Notes: generated from the letters alone by a model not told the origin. A stretch of DNA of 19,238 bases from Alphaproteobacteria bacterium UBA2903 (GCA_002349565.1 DEDN01000016.1:67191-86428), one strand, 5' to 3'. Counted from the first letter of the stretch, positions 8,058 to 15,128 are shown. Numbers and translations are program-made.

Positions 8058-8501
8058 ATGAAAAAAGCAGCTTTGTTTTTGGTTTTGTTCTTGGGTTCCG
8101 CGTCCAACGCTTTCGCGTATGACAGCACGGGCTGCGGATTGGGATCCATGGTTTTCAAAGGACAGAAAGGTCCCGCTCCTCAGATTTTGGCGGTCACGAC
8201 GAACGGCACGTTCGGCACGCAGACGTTCGGCATTACGTCCGGCACGTCGGGCTGCGACAGCTACGGCAGAGTTTCGGGCGGTACGGGTCGCATGTTTGCG
8301 TTCTTGGAAAACAATCTGGACCAGTTCGCCGCTGACGCCGCCGTCGGCAAAGGCGAAACCATCGAAGCCATTGCCGCCATCACGGGCCGCGATGCCGAAA
8401 CCGTCGGCCGCGTTGCGCACAACAACTTTGCCGAACTGTTCGGCGACAAAGACGTTTCCGCTGTGACCGTCACGCTGAAAATGGCTGATTTGCTGGCATA
8501 A
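8058..8501 (+). CDS. Secreted DUF3015-family protein
   Basis: The 147-residue product starts with a Sec signal peptide (KK, hydrophobic core, cleavage after SNAFA near residue 20). The mature part carries the DUF3015 hallmarks: GCGLGSMVFKGQ, TTNGTFGTQTFGITSGTSGC, and a downstream helical region. Cys26 and Cys66 are the only mature cysteines and could form a disulfide. DUF3015 proteins are periplasmic or surface proteins of unknown function. The start has an AGGAAAGGA ribosome-binding site. The DUF4105 gene begins 6 bp after its stop, a pairing that suggests a shared envelope function. Confidence 0.9.
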   Translation: MKKAALFLVLFLGSASNAFAYDSTGCGLGSMVFKGQKGPAPQILAVTTNGTFGTQTFGITSGTSGCDSYGRVSGGTGRMFAFLENNLDQFAADAAVGKGETIEAIAAITGRDAETVGRVAHNNFAELFGDKDVSAVTVTLKMADLLA

Positions 8502-8502
8502 C

Positions 8503-8519
8503 AAGGAATGAAATTCCTT
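8503..8519 (+). promoter_or_regulatory. Hairpin enclosing the start codon of the DUF4105 gene
   Basis: AAGGAAT (8503-8509) and ATTCCTT (8513-8519) form a perfect 7-bp stem with a GAA loop. The AAGGA and the ATG (8508-8510) are both inside it, and the AAGGA touches the ATG with no spacing. Efficient initiation would seem to need ribosomes arriving from the upstream gene to open it. Confidence 0.5.
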
Positions 8520-10334
8520 TTATCGCTTAGTCTTGTTTTTGCTTTTGCCTTTCGCGTCCAAGCCGCACCCGCGCCTTTGACCGAAAGGCAAAACGCTTTT
8601 ATCGAACGGGCGCAATCGTTGGGGAATCATCCCCAATGGCTGCGCCTGCTTCATTTTCACAAAAACGAAAGCACCATTGACACAAAAGGATTTTTTCTTG
8701 CCCCCGACGGCAAGACAAACCCGCAATCGGAATTGATTGCCGATTTGACGGCTTTTTTCAAAGGCGAACATCTGTGCGATTTTCCCGCCAGACGCACGTT
8801 TTTAACCAAAGAACTGGGCATTGGCGCAAACGAGATGAAAACGCCCGAATGTGCGGATTATTCGGCTTTGAAAAAAGCGGTGAACGCGGATAACTTCACG
8901 CTGATTTACACAACGGCGTTCATGGGCAATCCCGCTTCGTTTTTCGGACATACTTTGATGCGGCTGGATTCGCGCGAAAACCCCGCTTTGCTGGCGCACG
9001 CATTGAATTACGGCGCGGTAACGGGAAAGGATTCCGGCTTTTTTTACGCGGTTAAGGGCGTGTTCGGCGGATACCCCGGCATTTTTTCGCTGTATCCCTA
9101 TTACGACACGGTCAACCTGTACAACAATATGGAAAACCGCGACATCTGGGAATACCGGCTGAATCTGACGGATGAGCAGGCATCGTTTTTAATCGATCAC
9201 ATTTGGGAACTGGGGCGGCAAAGCGCGGACTATTATTTCTTTTCCGAAAACTGTTCGTATATGATTTTGGAAACGCTGAACGTTGTTTTTCCCGAACGGG
9301 ACTGGACGCAAAACCTGCCTCCGTTTACCATTCCCGCGGACACGGTTCGCCTGTTGATGAAACAAAAGGGCGTGATAAAAAAAGCCGTCTACCGCCCCAG
9401 CCGTCAAACCAAAATCAAAGCCGCCTACGCGTCGCTGTCCAAGCCCGAACGCAAGGCTTTGCTGAAGCTGAAGGACGACCCCGCCGCGGATTTGACGGAA
9501 CTTTCCGCGCCGCGCCGCGCCGCCGTGTACGAAACGGCGTACGAATATCTGCAGTACCGCTATATCGAGGGCAAAGTCCCCCTTTCGACCCTGCGCGAAC
9601 AATCGGTCGCTTTGCTGAAAGCGCGCAACGCCCTGCCTGTCGACAGCCTTGTTCCAAAGCCCGAAACGCCCGCCGTCCGCCCCGATGAAGCGCACGATTC
9701 TTCGGCTTTTACGGTGTCGTTCGGGCGTGATTTGGGAAAAAACTTTACGGAATTGGAACTCAAGCCCGCTTTGCACACCGTTTTGGACAATTCGGCGGGA
9801 TACCTGCCTTTCAGCGGCATCGATTATTTCAAAGCCGCTTTGCGCGTGGACGCGGACGGCAAACCGTCCCTGCACCGCTTTGAATTCTTGAATCTGGAAT
9901 CCTACGCCCCACACGACGCGCTGTTTCATCCCAAAGCGTTCCGCCTGTCCGCGGGACAAAACCGCTTTTTCTACGCGCCGAAAAACAAAGAACTGTCCGT
10001 ATTCGACGCGTCGGCGGATTTGGGGGCTTCGACTTTGCTGACCGAACATATCAACGTGTTCGCGCTCGGCTCCGTTACTTTCAAAGCGGGGGTCAAAACC
10101 GTCGGCGGACTGGGCGCTCGGTTCGGCGTTTTGGCGGATTTCGGCACTCTGCGCGCCAAAGCCGACATCGCCCCCATGGCGTATACCCGAAGCGACGCGA
10201 ACACGGTTTCGTACCGCGCGGCTTTGTCCGTTTCAATCGGCAAAAATCTGGATTGGGTGTCCGAATTCGCGTTCGACGACGGACGCGGCGCAAACCGCCG
10301 CGAATTTAAATCGGGACTGCAAAAACACTTTTAG
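8508..10334 (+). CDS. DUF4105 (Lnb-type) periplasmic domain with C-terminal barrel-like region
   Basis: The 608-residue protein has a Sec signal peptide (cleavage near VQA-AP, residues 19-20). Residues about 115-265 are the DUF4105 domain: MGNPASFFGHTLMRL with His148 and SENCSYMILE with Cys249, the likely Cys-His pair. Cys90 and Cys115 may form a disulfide. The family is named after a lipoprotein N-acyltransferase (Lnb) of Bacteroides; whether this member acylates anything is unknown. Residues about 400-608 show alternating beta-strand patterns and end in Phe, as in outer-membrane barrel proteins. The start must be 8508 because the in-frame stop of the DUF3015 gene is only 6 bp upstream and no other ATG follows soon. 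The stop shares 4 bp with the convergent CheA-like gene. Confidence 0.87.
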   Translation: MKFLLSLSLVFAFAFRVQAAPAPLTERQNAFIERAQSLGNHPQWLRLLHFHKNESTIDTKGFFLAPDGKTNPQSELIADLTAFFKGEHLCDFPARRTFLTKELGIGANEMKTPECADYSALKKAVNADNFTLIYTTAFMGNPASFFGHTLMRLDSRENPALLAHALNYGAVTGKDSGFFYAVKGVFGGYPGIFSLYPYYDTVNLYNNMENRDIWEYRLNLTDEQASFLIDHIWELGRQSADYYFFSENCSYMILETLNVVFPERDWTQNLPPFTIPADTVRLLMKQKGVIKKAVYRPSRQTKIKAAYASLSKPERKALLKLKDDPAADLTELSAPRRAAVYETAYEYLQYRYIEGKVPLSTLREQSVALLKARNALPVDSLVPKPETPAVRPDEAHDSSAFTVSFGRDLGKNFTELELKPALHTVLDNSAGYLPFSGIDYFKAALRVDADGKPSLHRFEFLNLESYAPHDALFHPKAFRLSAGQNRFFYAPKNKELSVFDASADLGASTLLTEHINVFALGSVTFKAGVKTVGGLGARFGVLADFGTLRAKADIAPMAYTRSDANTVSYRAALSVSIGKNLDWVSEFAFDDGRGANRREFKSGLQKHF

Positions 10335-13048
10335 TCCTTCAGCACGGGAATTTTTTTGCCCTGATACAGGATTTTATCCGCCTTTTCGACGGGCGCGTCG
10401 ACAATGTCAAGCACGTCTTGAATCGCCAGCGCGTAATCGGCGAAAATCAAAACCGTTTGCGCAAAGGGGAAGTGTTTTTTACTGGACGAATCTTTCAGCG
10501 GCAGCATCTTGCCGTCGGCGATAAAGACGGGGCGGTTCGTCGCGCCGTCCATTTTTACACCATCAAACGCTTCGATTTTCAAAATCCTGTCAACGGGAAT
10601 CGCGCCCATATTTTTGGGGTCGCTGCGGTAAATCAAGTACGCCGCCGTCGGAATGGTCGGACGCACGGCTTTTTCCGCCGCGAAAGAAACGGTTTCGGTT
10701 GTCTTTGAAACTTCCGGCGGGCAAAGATTCAGCAAAAACGAAACATCGACCCATTCGACTTTTTCACCGCTCAACGTCACACAGGGTATCAGATACGGCG
10801 TTTGTTCTTTGCCGTCCGCGAAAGCAACGGCGGAATCCGTTTCCGCGATTTTCCGAACAGGCATCAAAAAACTGAAAATGCCCGCCTGCAAAACAATGCC
10901 GAACGCCGCAGAGGTCGATTGAAATTCAGGCAGCCGAATTTCGGACAAAGGCTGTTCCCGCCTTTTTTCGTCGGGAGAATCCATGGAAAACGTTTCAGCA
11001 ACCATATTCAGCGGAACGGCGTATTTGCGATCATCCGCCTCGAAAATCAAAACTTTGTCAAGCAGATAGCGAATCGGAATATCAAATTCGATCAACAATC
11101 CATGATCGGCGCAAATGCGAACCTTTCCGCCGCAGCGTTCCAACAGCCGTTCGACTTCCAGCAGTCCGCGCGTTTGATTTTGACGCATGACGCGCGGATG
11201 AAACAAACAGCGCAACAGCGCGTCATCCGTCAGATCGGCGGCGTTTTCGGGGGCGGCTATGCCTGCTTCGACCGCGGCGCCCCTGATTTTTTCAAACGGA
11301 AAAACCGTCGCGTTGTCGCGGAACGCCACTTTCAAAAACGCACCGTCCTGTTTGGCTGAAACTTTGATTTTTACGGACGACTCTTCTTCCTGCGCCGTAA
11401 CGTAACGCAGCGAATTGTCCGCCAAAATCATCAAAATCCTGTCCAAAGCGGCGTAAGCGTCCTTGTCGATGTCCAGCTTGGGCGCATCGGCGTCAAACGT
11501 GTATATCCGACCGTACTTTTTGGCGCGGGCGGCGATGAATTTTTCCAAAGAGGCAAAGACGCCCGCCAACGGTTTCGAACGAACTCCGCGAACAAAGCCG
11601 TACAGTTTCCCTGCCGCCTCTTTGTCATTGTCCGCCAGCAAGCGCGCCAAAGCGTTTTGAATTTTTCCGGCATCGAAAGGCCATCCCGCCGCGCGCAGTT
11701 CCGCCTGCTGTTTTTCGGCGGCTTGAAGCTGAACGTCCAAAACGGTGCGGGTTTGCTTCAGCTGTTCGTTTTTGGTGTCCAGCTCGCTTTTCAAAGCGTC
11801 CGCCAATTCCTGCAGTTCCCGACATTTGTTTTCGGCGGCTGTTTTTTGATTCAGCATCTCTTCCGCCGAAGTTTGACTTTGCGTGAAATGTTCGGCGATT
11901 TCGTTGTATTCGTTTTTCAAAGCGGTGTATTCCGCATTGGTTTTGCAAGCGCTTTCTTCGCTGCGCGCGTATTGCAGCTGCAGATTTTGCAAAGCGTTTT
12001 CGGCTTCGCGCAATTGCTGCTTCGTCTGCTGAATTTCGGAACGCAAATCGTTTTCCAAACGGTTTTCGCTTTCGGATTTTTTCAACAGTTCCTCTTCCAG
12101 CCTGCAAATTTGCCCCGTCATATCGCGCAAAGCTTTGTTTTTGTTTTCCAGCAGCAGACGGTTCTCCTCCTGCCTGCGGTCGCGCTCTTTCAGTTTTTCG
12201 TTTGTCTGTTCGTTTTCCCTGTCGCGCGCTTCCAGTTTTTTGCGCAAATCTTCGGCTTCTTTTTCGGCGCGGGCAGCCAGAGCTGTTTTCTGTTCGTTTT
12301 CCTCGGTCAGCAGACGGACGGAAGTCTGCAATTCTTTGATGTTTTTTTCACGGGCTTCCAGATATTTTCCCGCATCGATGACGTTTTGTTCCCGCGTCTG
12401 CAAAAACGCCAGCCGTTCATCCAAATCGGCTTCGCGTTTTTGTATGTCCGCCAAAGAATCGGCGATTTTCGTTTGCGCGGCGACGTTTTTCTTTTCGTCT
12501 TCGAAAATCACGTTTTCACGGCGGTTCAAATCATTTTCGCGGCTGTCCAAAGTCTTGTCCCGCAGAACCAATCGTTCCTCGCGGTCGTCCAAATTCTTTT
12601 CCTGCAATTGGATGTTTTTTTCCTTTTGCGACAGAATTTGCGCCGTTTGGAACAAAACGGACGCGGTATTGTTTCCCGCAGGAACAGCCGGCGCGGCTTT
12701 GCCCGCGGGTTCCAACAGATCGGCATCGGATTCGCGCGGTTCGCGGCGCAGTTTTTCCGCAGAAACCATAATTTTTTTCAGTCTTCCGAATTTTTTCAGG
12801 ATTTGAGGCAAAATCCCGATCGGAGATTTCCCCGCCCGATAACCGGCGATTTCGGACAAAGCCGCATCCGCCAATCTGTACGCGCGCGGAAAAGCCGCAA
12901 ACGGCGCCGTGTTTCTGATTGTTTCAAAAAAAGCCGTCAGCCGTTTCCACGTTTCTTCGTCCGACGGATTCAGTTCCAACCGCGCCAAATTTTTTTCGAT
13001 TGCTTCCAGTTCGGATTGCACTTCTGACAAAAAGGCGTCGACCAGCAT
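10331..13048 (-). CDS. CheA-like pseudokinase scaffold: degenerate Hpt, long coiled coil, degenerate ATPase, CheW-like domains
   Basis: The 905-residue protein follows CheA domain order but looks enzymatically dead. Residues 1-100 resemble an Hpt domain (FLSEVQSELEAIEKNL, then FFETIRNTAPFAAF), but the phosphoacceptor of FRxxHTxKG aligns with Arg45. Residues 128-455 are one very long Glu/Lys/Gln-rich coiled coil. Residues 505-660 resemble the CheA ATPase: the N-box keeps Asn545 (LADNSLRYV) but not the following Asp-His-Gly; the G1 box is RDNATV without glycines; the G2 region (TRGLLEVERLLERCGGKV) is only partly kept. A CheW-like domain spans about 663-780 and a second, weaker one about 800-905. 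There is no signal peptide or membrane segment, so it is cytoplasmic. The ATG has AAGGAG 6 nt upstream, starting in the stop codon of chpT 12 bp away. It probably scaffolds rather than phosphorylates. Confidence 0.75.
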   Translation of the reverse strand: MLVDAFLSEVQSELEAIEKNLARLELNPSDEETWKRLTAFFETIRNTAPFAAFPRAYRLADAALSEIAGYRAGKSPIGILPQILKKFGRLKKIMVSAEKLRREPRESDADLLEPAGKAAPAVPAGNNTASVLFQTAQILSQKEKNIQLQEKNLDDREERLVLRDKTLDSRENDLNRRENVIFEDEKKNVAAQTKIADSLADIQKREADLDERLAFLQTREQNVIDAGKYLEAREKNIKELQTSVRLLTEENEQKTALAARAEKEAEDLRKKLEARDRENEQTNEKLKERDRRQEENRLLLENKNKALRDMTGQICRLEEELLKKSESENRLENDLRSEIQQTKQQLREAENALQNLQLQYARSEESACKTNAEYTALKNEYNEIAEHFTQSQTSAEEMLNQKTAAENKCRELQELADALKSELDTKNEQLKQTRTVLDVQLQAAEKQQAELRAAGWPFDAGKIQNALARLLADNDKEAAGKLYGFVRGVRSKPLAGVFASLEKFIAARAKKYGRIYTFDADAPKLDIDKDAYAALDRILMILADNSLRYVTAQEEESSVKIKVSAKQDGAFLKVAFRDNATVFPFEKIRGAAVEAGIAAPENAADLTDDALLRCLFHPRVMRQNQTRGLLEVERLLERCGGKVRICADHGLLIEFDIPIRYLLDKVLIFEADDRKYAVPLNMVAETFSMDSPDEKRREQPLSEIRLPEFQSTSAAFGIVLQAGIFSFLMPVRKIAETDSAVAFADGKEQTPYLIPCVTLSGEKVEWVDVSFLLNLCPPEVSKTTETVSFAAEKAVRPTIPTAAYLIYRSDPKNMGAIPVDRILKIEAFDGVKMDGATNRPVFIADGKMLPLKDSSSKKHFPFAQTVLIFADYALAIQDVLDIVDAPVEKADKILYQGKKIPVLKD

Positions 13049-13060
13049 AAACCGCTCCTT

Positions 13061-13678
13061 TTACGCCGTTTTGAACTTCAAAGAAAAGCTTGTTTCGGAA
13101 TGTTTCGCTTCCACCGTCAGATTTTGTTCTTGCATTATGCCGCGGATAAAAGCCGCCGCCGCCGTTTTCGGTGTTACATTTCCGCTTTCGCCCATCAATA
13201 CGGCGTCTACGGAGGCGTCTGCCTTGACAGCCGCGCCGACCGCTTCGACCGAAGCCTGTTTGGTTCCCGCTTTGGCAACGACGGATATCGTCCCGCCGCG
13301 CGTCAGACTTTCCGCCGCGACAAGCCCCGCCAGCAAAATCAGACGAAACCAAAACAGCGGCAATTCGCCGTCGACATTCCAATCGCATTTAAACCGCGTC
13401 GCGCGGTTTTCGACCGATTTCAGCCAGTTTTCGAACAAAGACCGCGTTACCGCCGCATCCGTCAAAGGACCGTCGCTGCCGAATGCCGCCCTGAAAAAAC
13501 GCAAACGCGCCAGCAGCGATTCCGCGCTGTCGGTTGCCAGAGCCATCGTTTCCGCATCCGCTCCGCCCAATTCAGACAACAAAGCCAAGCTGTTGGAAAC
13601 CGCGCTCATCACGCCTGCCAAATCGTGGCTGAAGCGCGTTACGGCAACTTTCGACAAAATCAAATCCGAATCCGACAC
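13061..13678 (-). CDS. chpT: ChpT-family histidine phosphotransferase
   Basis: The 205-residue cytoplasmic protein matches ChpT, the dimeric phosphotransferase that carries phosphate from CckA to CtrA and CpdR in alphaproteobacteria. The phosphoacceptor helix reads RFSHDLAGVMSAVSNSL with His18, followed by the second helix SAESLLARLRFFRAAFGSDG, the characteristic ChpT hairpin. Residues about 95-205 form the pseudo-ATPase domain, which in this family does not bind ATP. The start is a GTG at 13678-13676 with AAGGTG upstream; no ATG in the frame would give a better family fit. It is the first gene of a two-gene operon with the CheA-like protein and is divergent from the pilin operon. Confidence 0.85.
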   Translation of the reverse strand: MSDSDLILSKVAVTRFSHDLAGVMSAVSNSLALLSELGGADAETMALATDSAESLLARLRFFRAAFGSDGPLTDAAVTRSLFENWLKSVENRATRFKCDWNVDGELPLFWFRLILLAGLVAAESLTRGGTISVVAKAGTKQASVEAVGAAVKADASVDAVLMGESGNVTPKTAAAAFIRGIMQEQNLTVEAKHSETSFSLKFKTA

Positions 13679-13767
13679 AAAACACCTTAATTTAATGATT
13701 TCAATCCCGCTTTGATTTTTGTATACTAATTAAGTTAAACAATGTTTACCAAACACGGAATTTTAAA
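13679..13767. promoter_or_regulatory. Divergent control region between chpT and the pilin operon
   Basis: This 89-bp A/T-rich spacer must hold both promoters. TATACT (13722-13727) is a good -10 for the plus strand, and TATACA from the same palindromic GTATAC (13721-13726) serves the minus strand, with TAAACA (complement of 13743-13748) 17 nt upstream as a 4/6 -35. The plus-strand -35 is poor (TTTCAA, 13699-13704). A palindrome TAAACA-A-TGTTTA lies at 13736-13748. TTAA-N7-TTAC at 13735-13749 is one base from the TTAA-N7-TTAA CtrA box. Confidence 0.4.
13736..13748. repeat. Palindrome TAAACA-A-TGTTTA in the chpT/pilin spacer
   Basis: A perfect 6-1-6 inverted repeat covers the proposed minus-strand -35 and lies just downstream of the plus-strand -10, a position where a bound regulator could affect both directions. 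Confidence 0.4.
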
Positions 13768-13986
13768 ATGACGAAAGTGCCTGCGACGCTGCAAAGCCCG
13801 ATTTTAAACACCGACCGCATCGCGGCGGCGTCAAAGCAGATCCGCCCCGCGGCGGCGGAAAGCAAAGCTCCGTCTTTTCAGCGCGAACGCCCGTTCGACA
13901 CGCAAAACGCCGAATTTGTCGAATTGGACGGCAAACGGTATTATCTGAACGCTCCGCGCGGGACGTACCTGAACATCTTGGTTTAA
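13768..13986 (+). CDS. Small 72-residue protein of unknown family, upstream of the pilin gene
   Basis: I do not recognise this family. The product is soluble-looking, with no signal peptide or membrane segment. The N-terminal half is Ala/Lys/Arg-rich and probably disordered (IAAASKQIRPAAAESK); the C-terminal part (FVELDGKRYYLNAPRGTYLNILV) looks like a short beta-rich unit. The ribosome-binding site is weak (CGGAA about 9 nt before ATG). Support for it being real is the promoter-proximal position, codon use like its neighbours, and tight spacing: the pilin gene begins 10 bp after its stop with an extended AAGGAGGAGG that starts in the stop codon. It could be a regulator, chaperone or accessory factor for the pilin, but nothing in the sequence decides this. 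Confidence 0.7.
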   Translation: MTKVPATLQSPILNTDRIAAASKQIRPAAAESKAPSFQRERPFDTQNAEFVELDGKRYYLNAPRGTYLNILV

Positions 13987-13996
13987 GGAGGAGGCA

Positions 13997-14590
13997 ATGA
14001 ACAGCAGCGAACGCGGGTCGTCTTTGATTGAAATGCTGGGCGTCATCTGCATCATCGGAACGATTACGGTCATGATGATGGGGGGCATCTCGATCACGAT
14101 GAGACGGTTTAAAATCACGCAGGCGAACAGACAAGTCAACCATATCGTCAAAGACATCCGCAACGCGTTTTCAGCCGATGTTCCCACCATTCCCCAAACA
14201 GGCAAAAGCGCGGCGAAACAGTTGTTTGACGCGGGCATTCTGGATAAATCCGACGTTTCGACGGACGACAGCGGCAATTACGCCGCCACAACCGTTTACG
14301 GCAGCGAAATGGACATCCGCGTCAGCCCGTCGGACGGCGAAGACGCCTACTTCACGATTACCTACAAAGACATGCCTTCCGGCGTTTGCATCGATTTGCT
14401 GCAGCTGGATTTCGGCGACGATCCGTCGGACGGTTTGAAAAGCATCTCTGTTTCGGGATCGGAAAGCGCGCTTGCCAAAACCACGTTCGATTGGAACAGC
14501 AATTCGCACAAATTGATGCCTCAAATGGCGCAAATCGTCGAAGCCTGCAAATCCTCCCGTTCGGACATCACTTGGAAGTTTTACCTTTAA
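13997..14590 (+). CDS. Type IV pilin-like (PilS-like) prepilin
   Basis: The 197-residue protein has a class III signal: a short charged leader ending in Gly7, then SSLIEMLGVICIIGTITVMMM. Cleavage after Gly7 puts Glu12 at position +5 of the mature pilin, as prepilin peptidase substrates require, followed by the hydrophobic assembly helix. The C-terminal domain has Cys131 (MPSGVCIDLL) and Cys184 (VEACKSS), placed as for a D-region disulfide; together with the Ser N-terminus and ERGSSLIE leader this is closest to type IVb pilins such as PilS. It would be a subunit of a pilus or secretion pseudopilus. No assembly ATPase, platform protein, secretin or prepilin peptidase gene lies in the window. 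Its 3' end overlaps the convergent lipoprotein gene by 23 bp. Confidence 0.82.
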   Translation: MNSSERGSSLIEMLGVICIIGTITVMMMGGISITMRRFKITQANRQVNHIVKDIRNAFSADVPTIPQTGKSAAKQLFDAGILDKSDVSTDDSGNYAATTVYGSEMDIRVSPSDGEDAYFTITYKDMPSGVCIDLLQLDFGDDPSDGLKSISVSGSESALAKTTFDWNSNSHKLMPQMAQIVEACKSSRSDITWKFYL

Positions 14591-15128
14591 CCGCCGTTTC
14601 TCTGTGAACGATGGGGAACGGCGCATCCCATAAAGCACTGCCCGTTTTGGCTTCGGTCACATACAGGTGCAGATAGTATTCATGCCGCTGTTTTCTGCCC
14701 GACAAATGGGCGATGCGGTGCGTGATTCTGCCCGCAACGACGATTTGAGGATCGACGGTCTTGCTTTTCGCCGACACGACGCGCACTTTGCGCCCCGCCG
14801 CCAAAGCCCGCTTCAAATCCTGTACGGCTTGGGCGGTGTCGAAGTCCGTTTTCGGCGTAATGTTGACGACACGTCCGACGATGACAACGTATTTATCGCC
14901 CATGGGATTGTCCAGCGTTCCCGATCTGAACATATTGTAAACGGCGGTGTTGATTGTTCGGCGAACGTCGGACGCCGTGTATTCGTCCTTTTTCGGGGCG
15001 GGCTTTGCAGGCTGTTCGACAGCGGGCTTGACCTCCTCCACGGGTTGCGGCGGCACTTTGTCGGCATCCGGAACCGATGCGCATCCGAATAACGCGGCAC
15101 TTAACAGAACAACCGATAATTTTTTCAT
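14568..15128 (-). CDS. LpoB-like outer-membrane lipoprotein (PBP activator family)
   Basis: The 186-residue precursor has a lipobox (LFGC, Cys16) with Ala at +2, which permits sorting to the outer membrane. A Pro/Glu/Lys-rich linker (about residues 20-48) is followed by a compact domain with the pattern of LpoB: a first helix (INTAVYNMF), YVVIVGRVVNITPKTD, VQDLKRALAAGRKVRVVS, PQIVVAGRITHR, and YYLHLYVTEAKTGSALWD. In enterobacteria LpoB crosses the peptidoglycan and activates the synthase PBP1B; activation of a PBP1-type enzyme is inferred here. No PBP gene is nearby. The ATG has AAGGGGG upstream. The last eight codons, stop included, overlap the pilin gene on the opposite strand. Confidence 0.75.
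   Translation of the reverse strand: MKKLSVVLLSAALFGCASVPDADKVPPQPVEEVKPAVEQPAKPAPKKDEYTASDVRRTINTAVYNMFRSGTLDNPMGDKYVVIVGRVVNITPKTDFDTAQAVQDLKRALAAGRKVRVVSAKSKTVDPQIVVAGRITHRIAHLSGRKQRHEYYLHLYVTEAKTGSALWDAPFPIVHRETAVKGKTSK

Noticed and set aside
9189..10049. 286-codon open frame on the minus strand
   Set aside because: It is antisense to the DUF4105 gene, whose translation carries the family motifs and continues through this region.
11657..13027. 456-codon Phe-rich open frame on the plus strand
   Set aside because: It is antisense to the coiled-coil part of the CheA-like gene; GAA/AAA codons read backwards as TTC/TTT explain the Phe richness.
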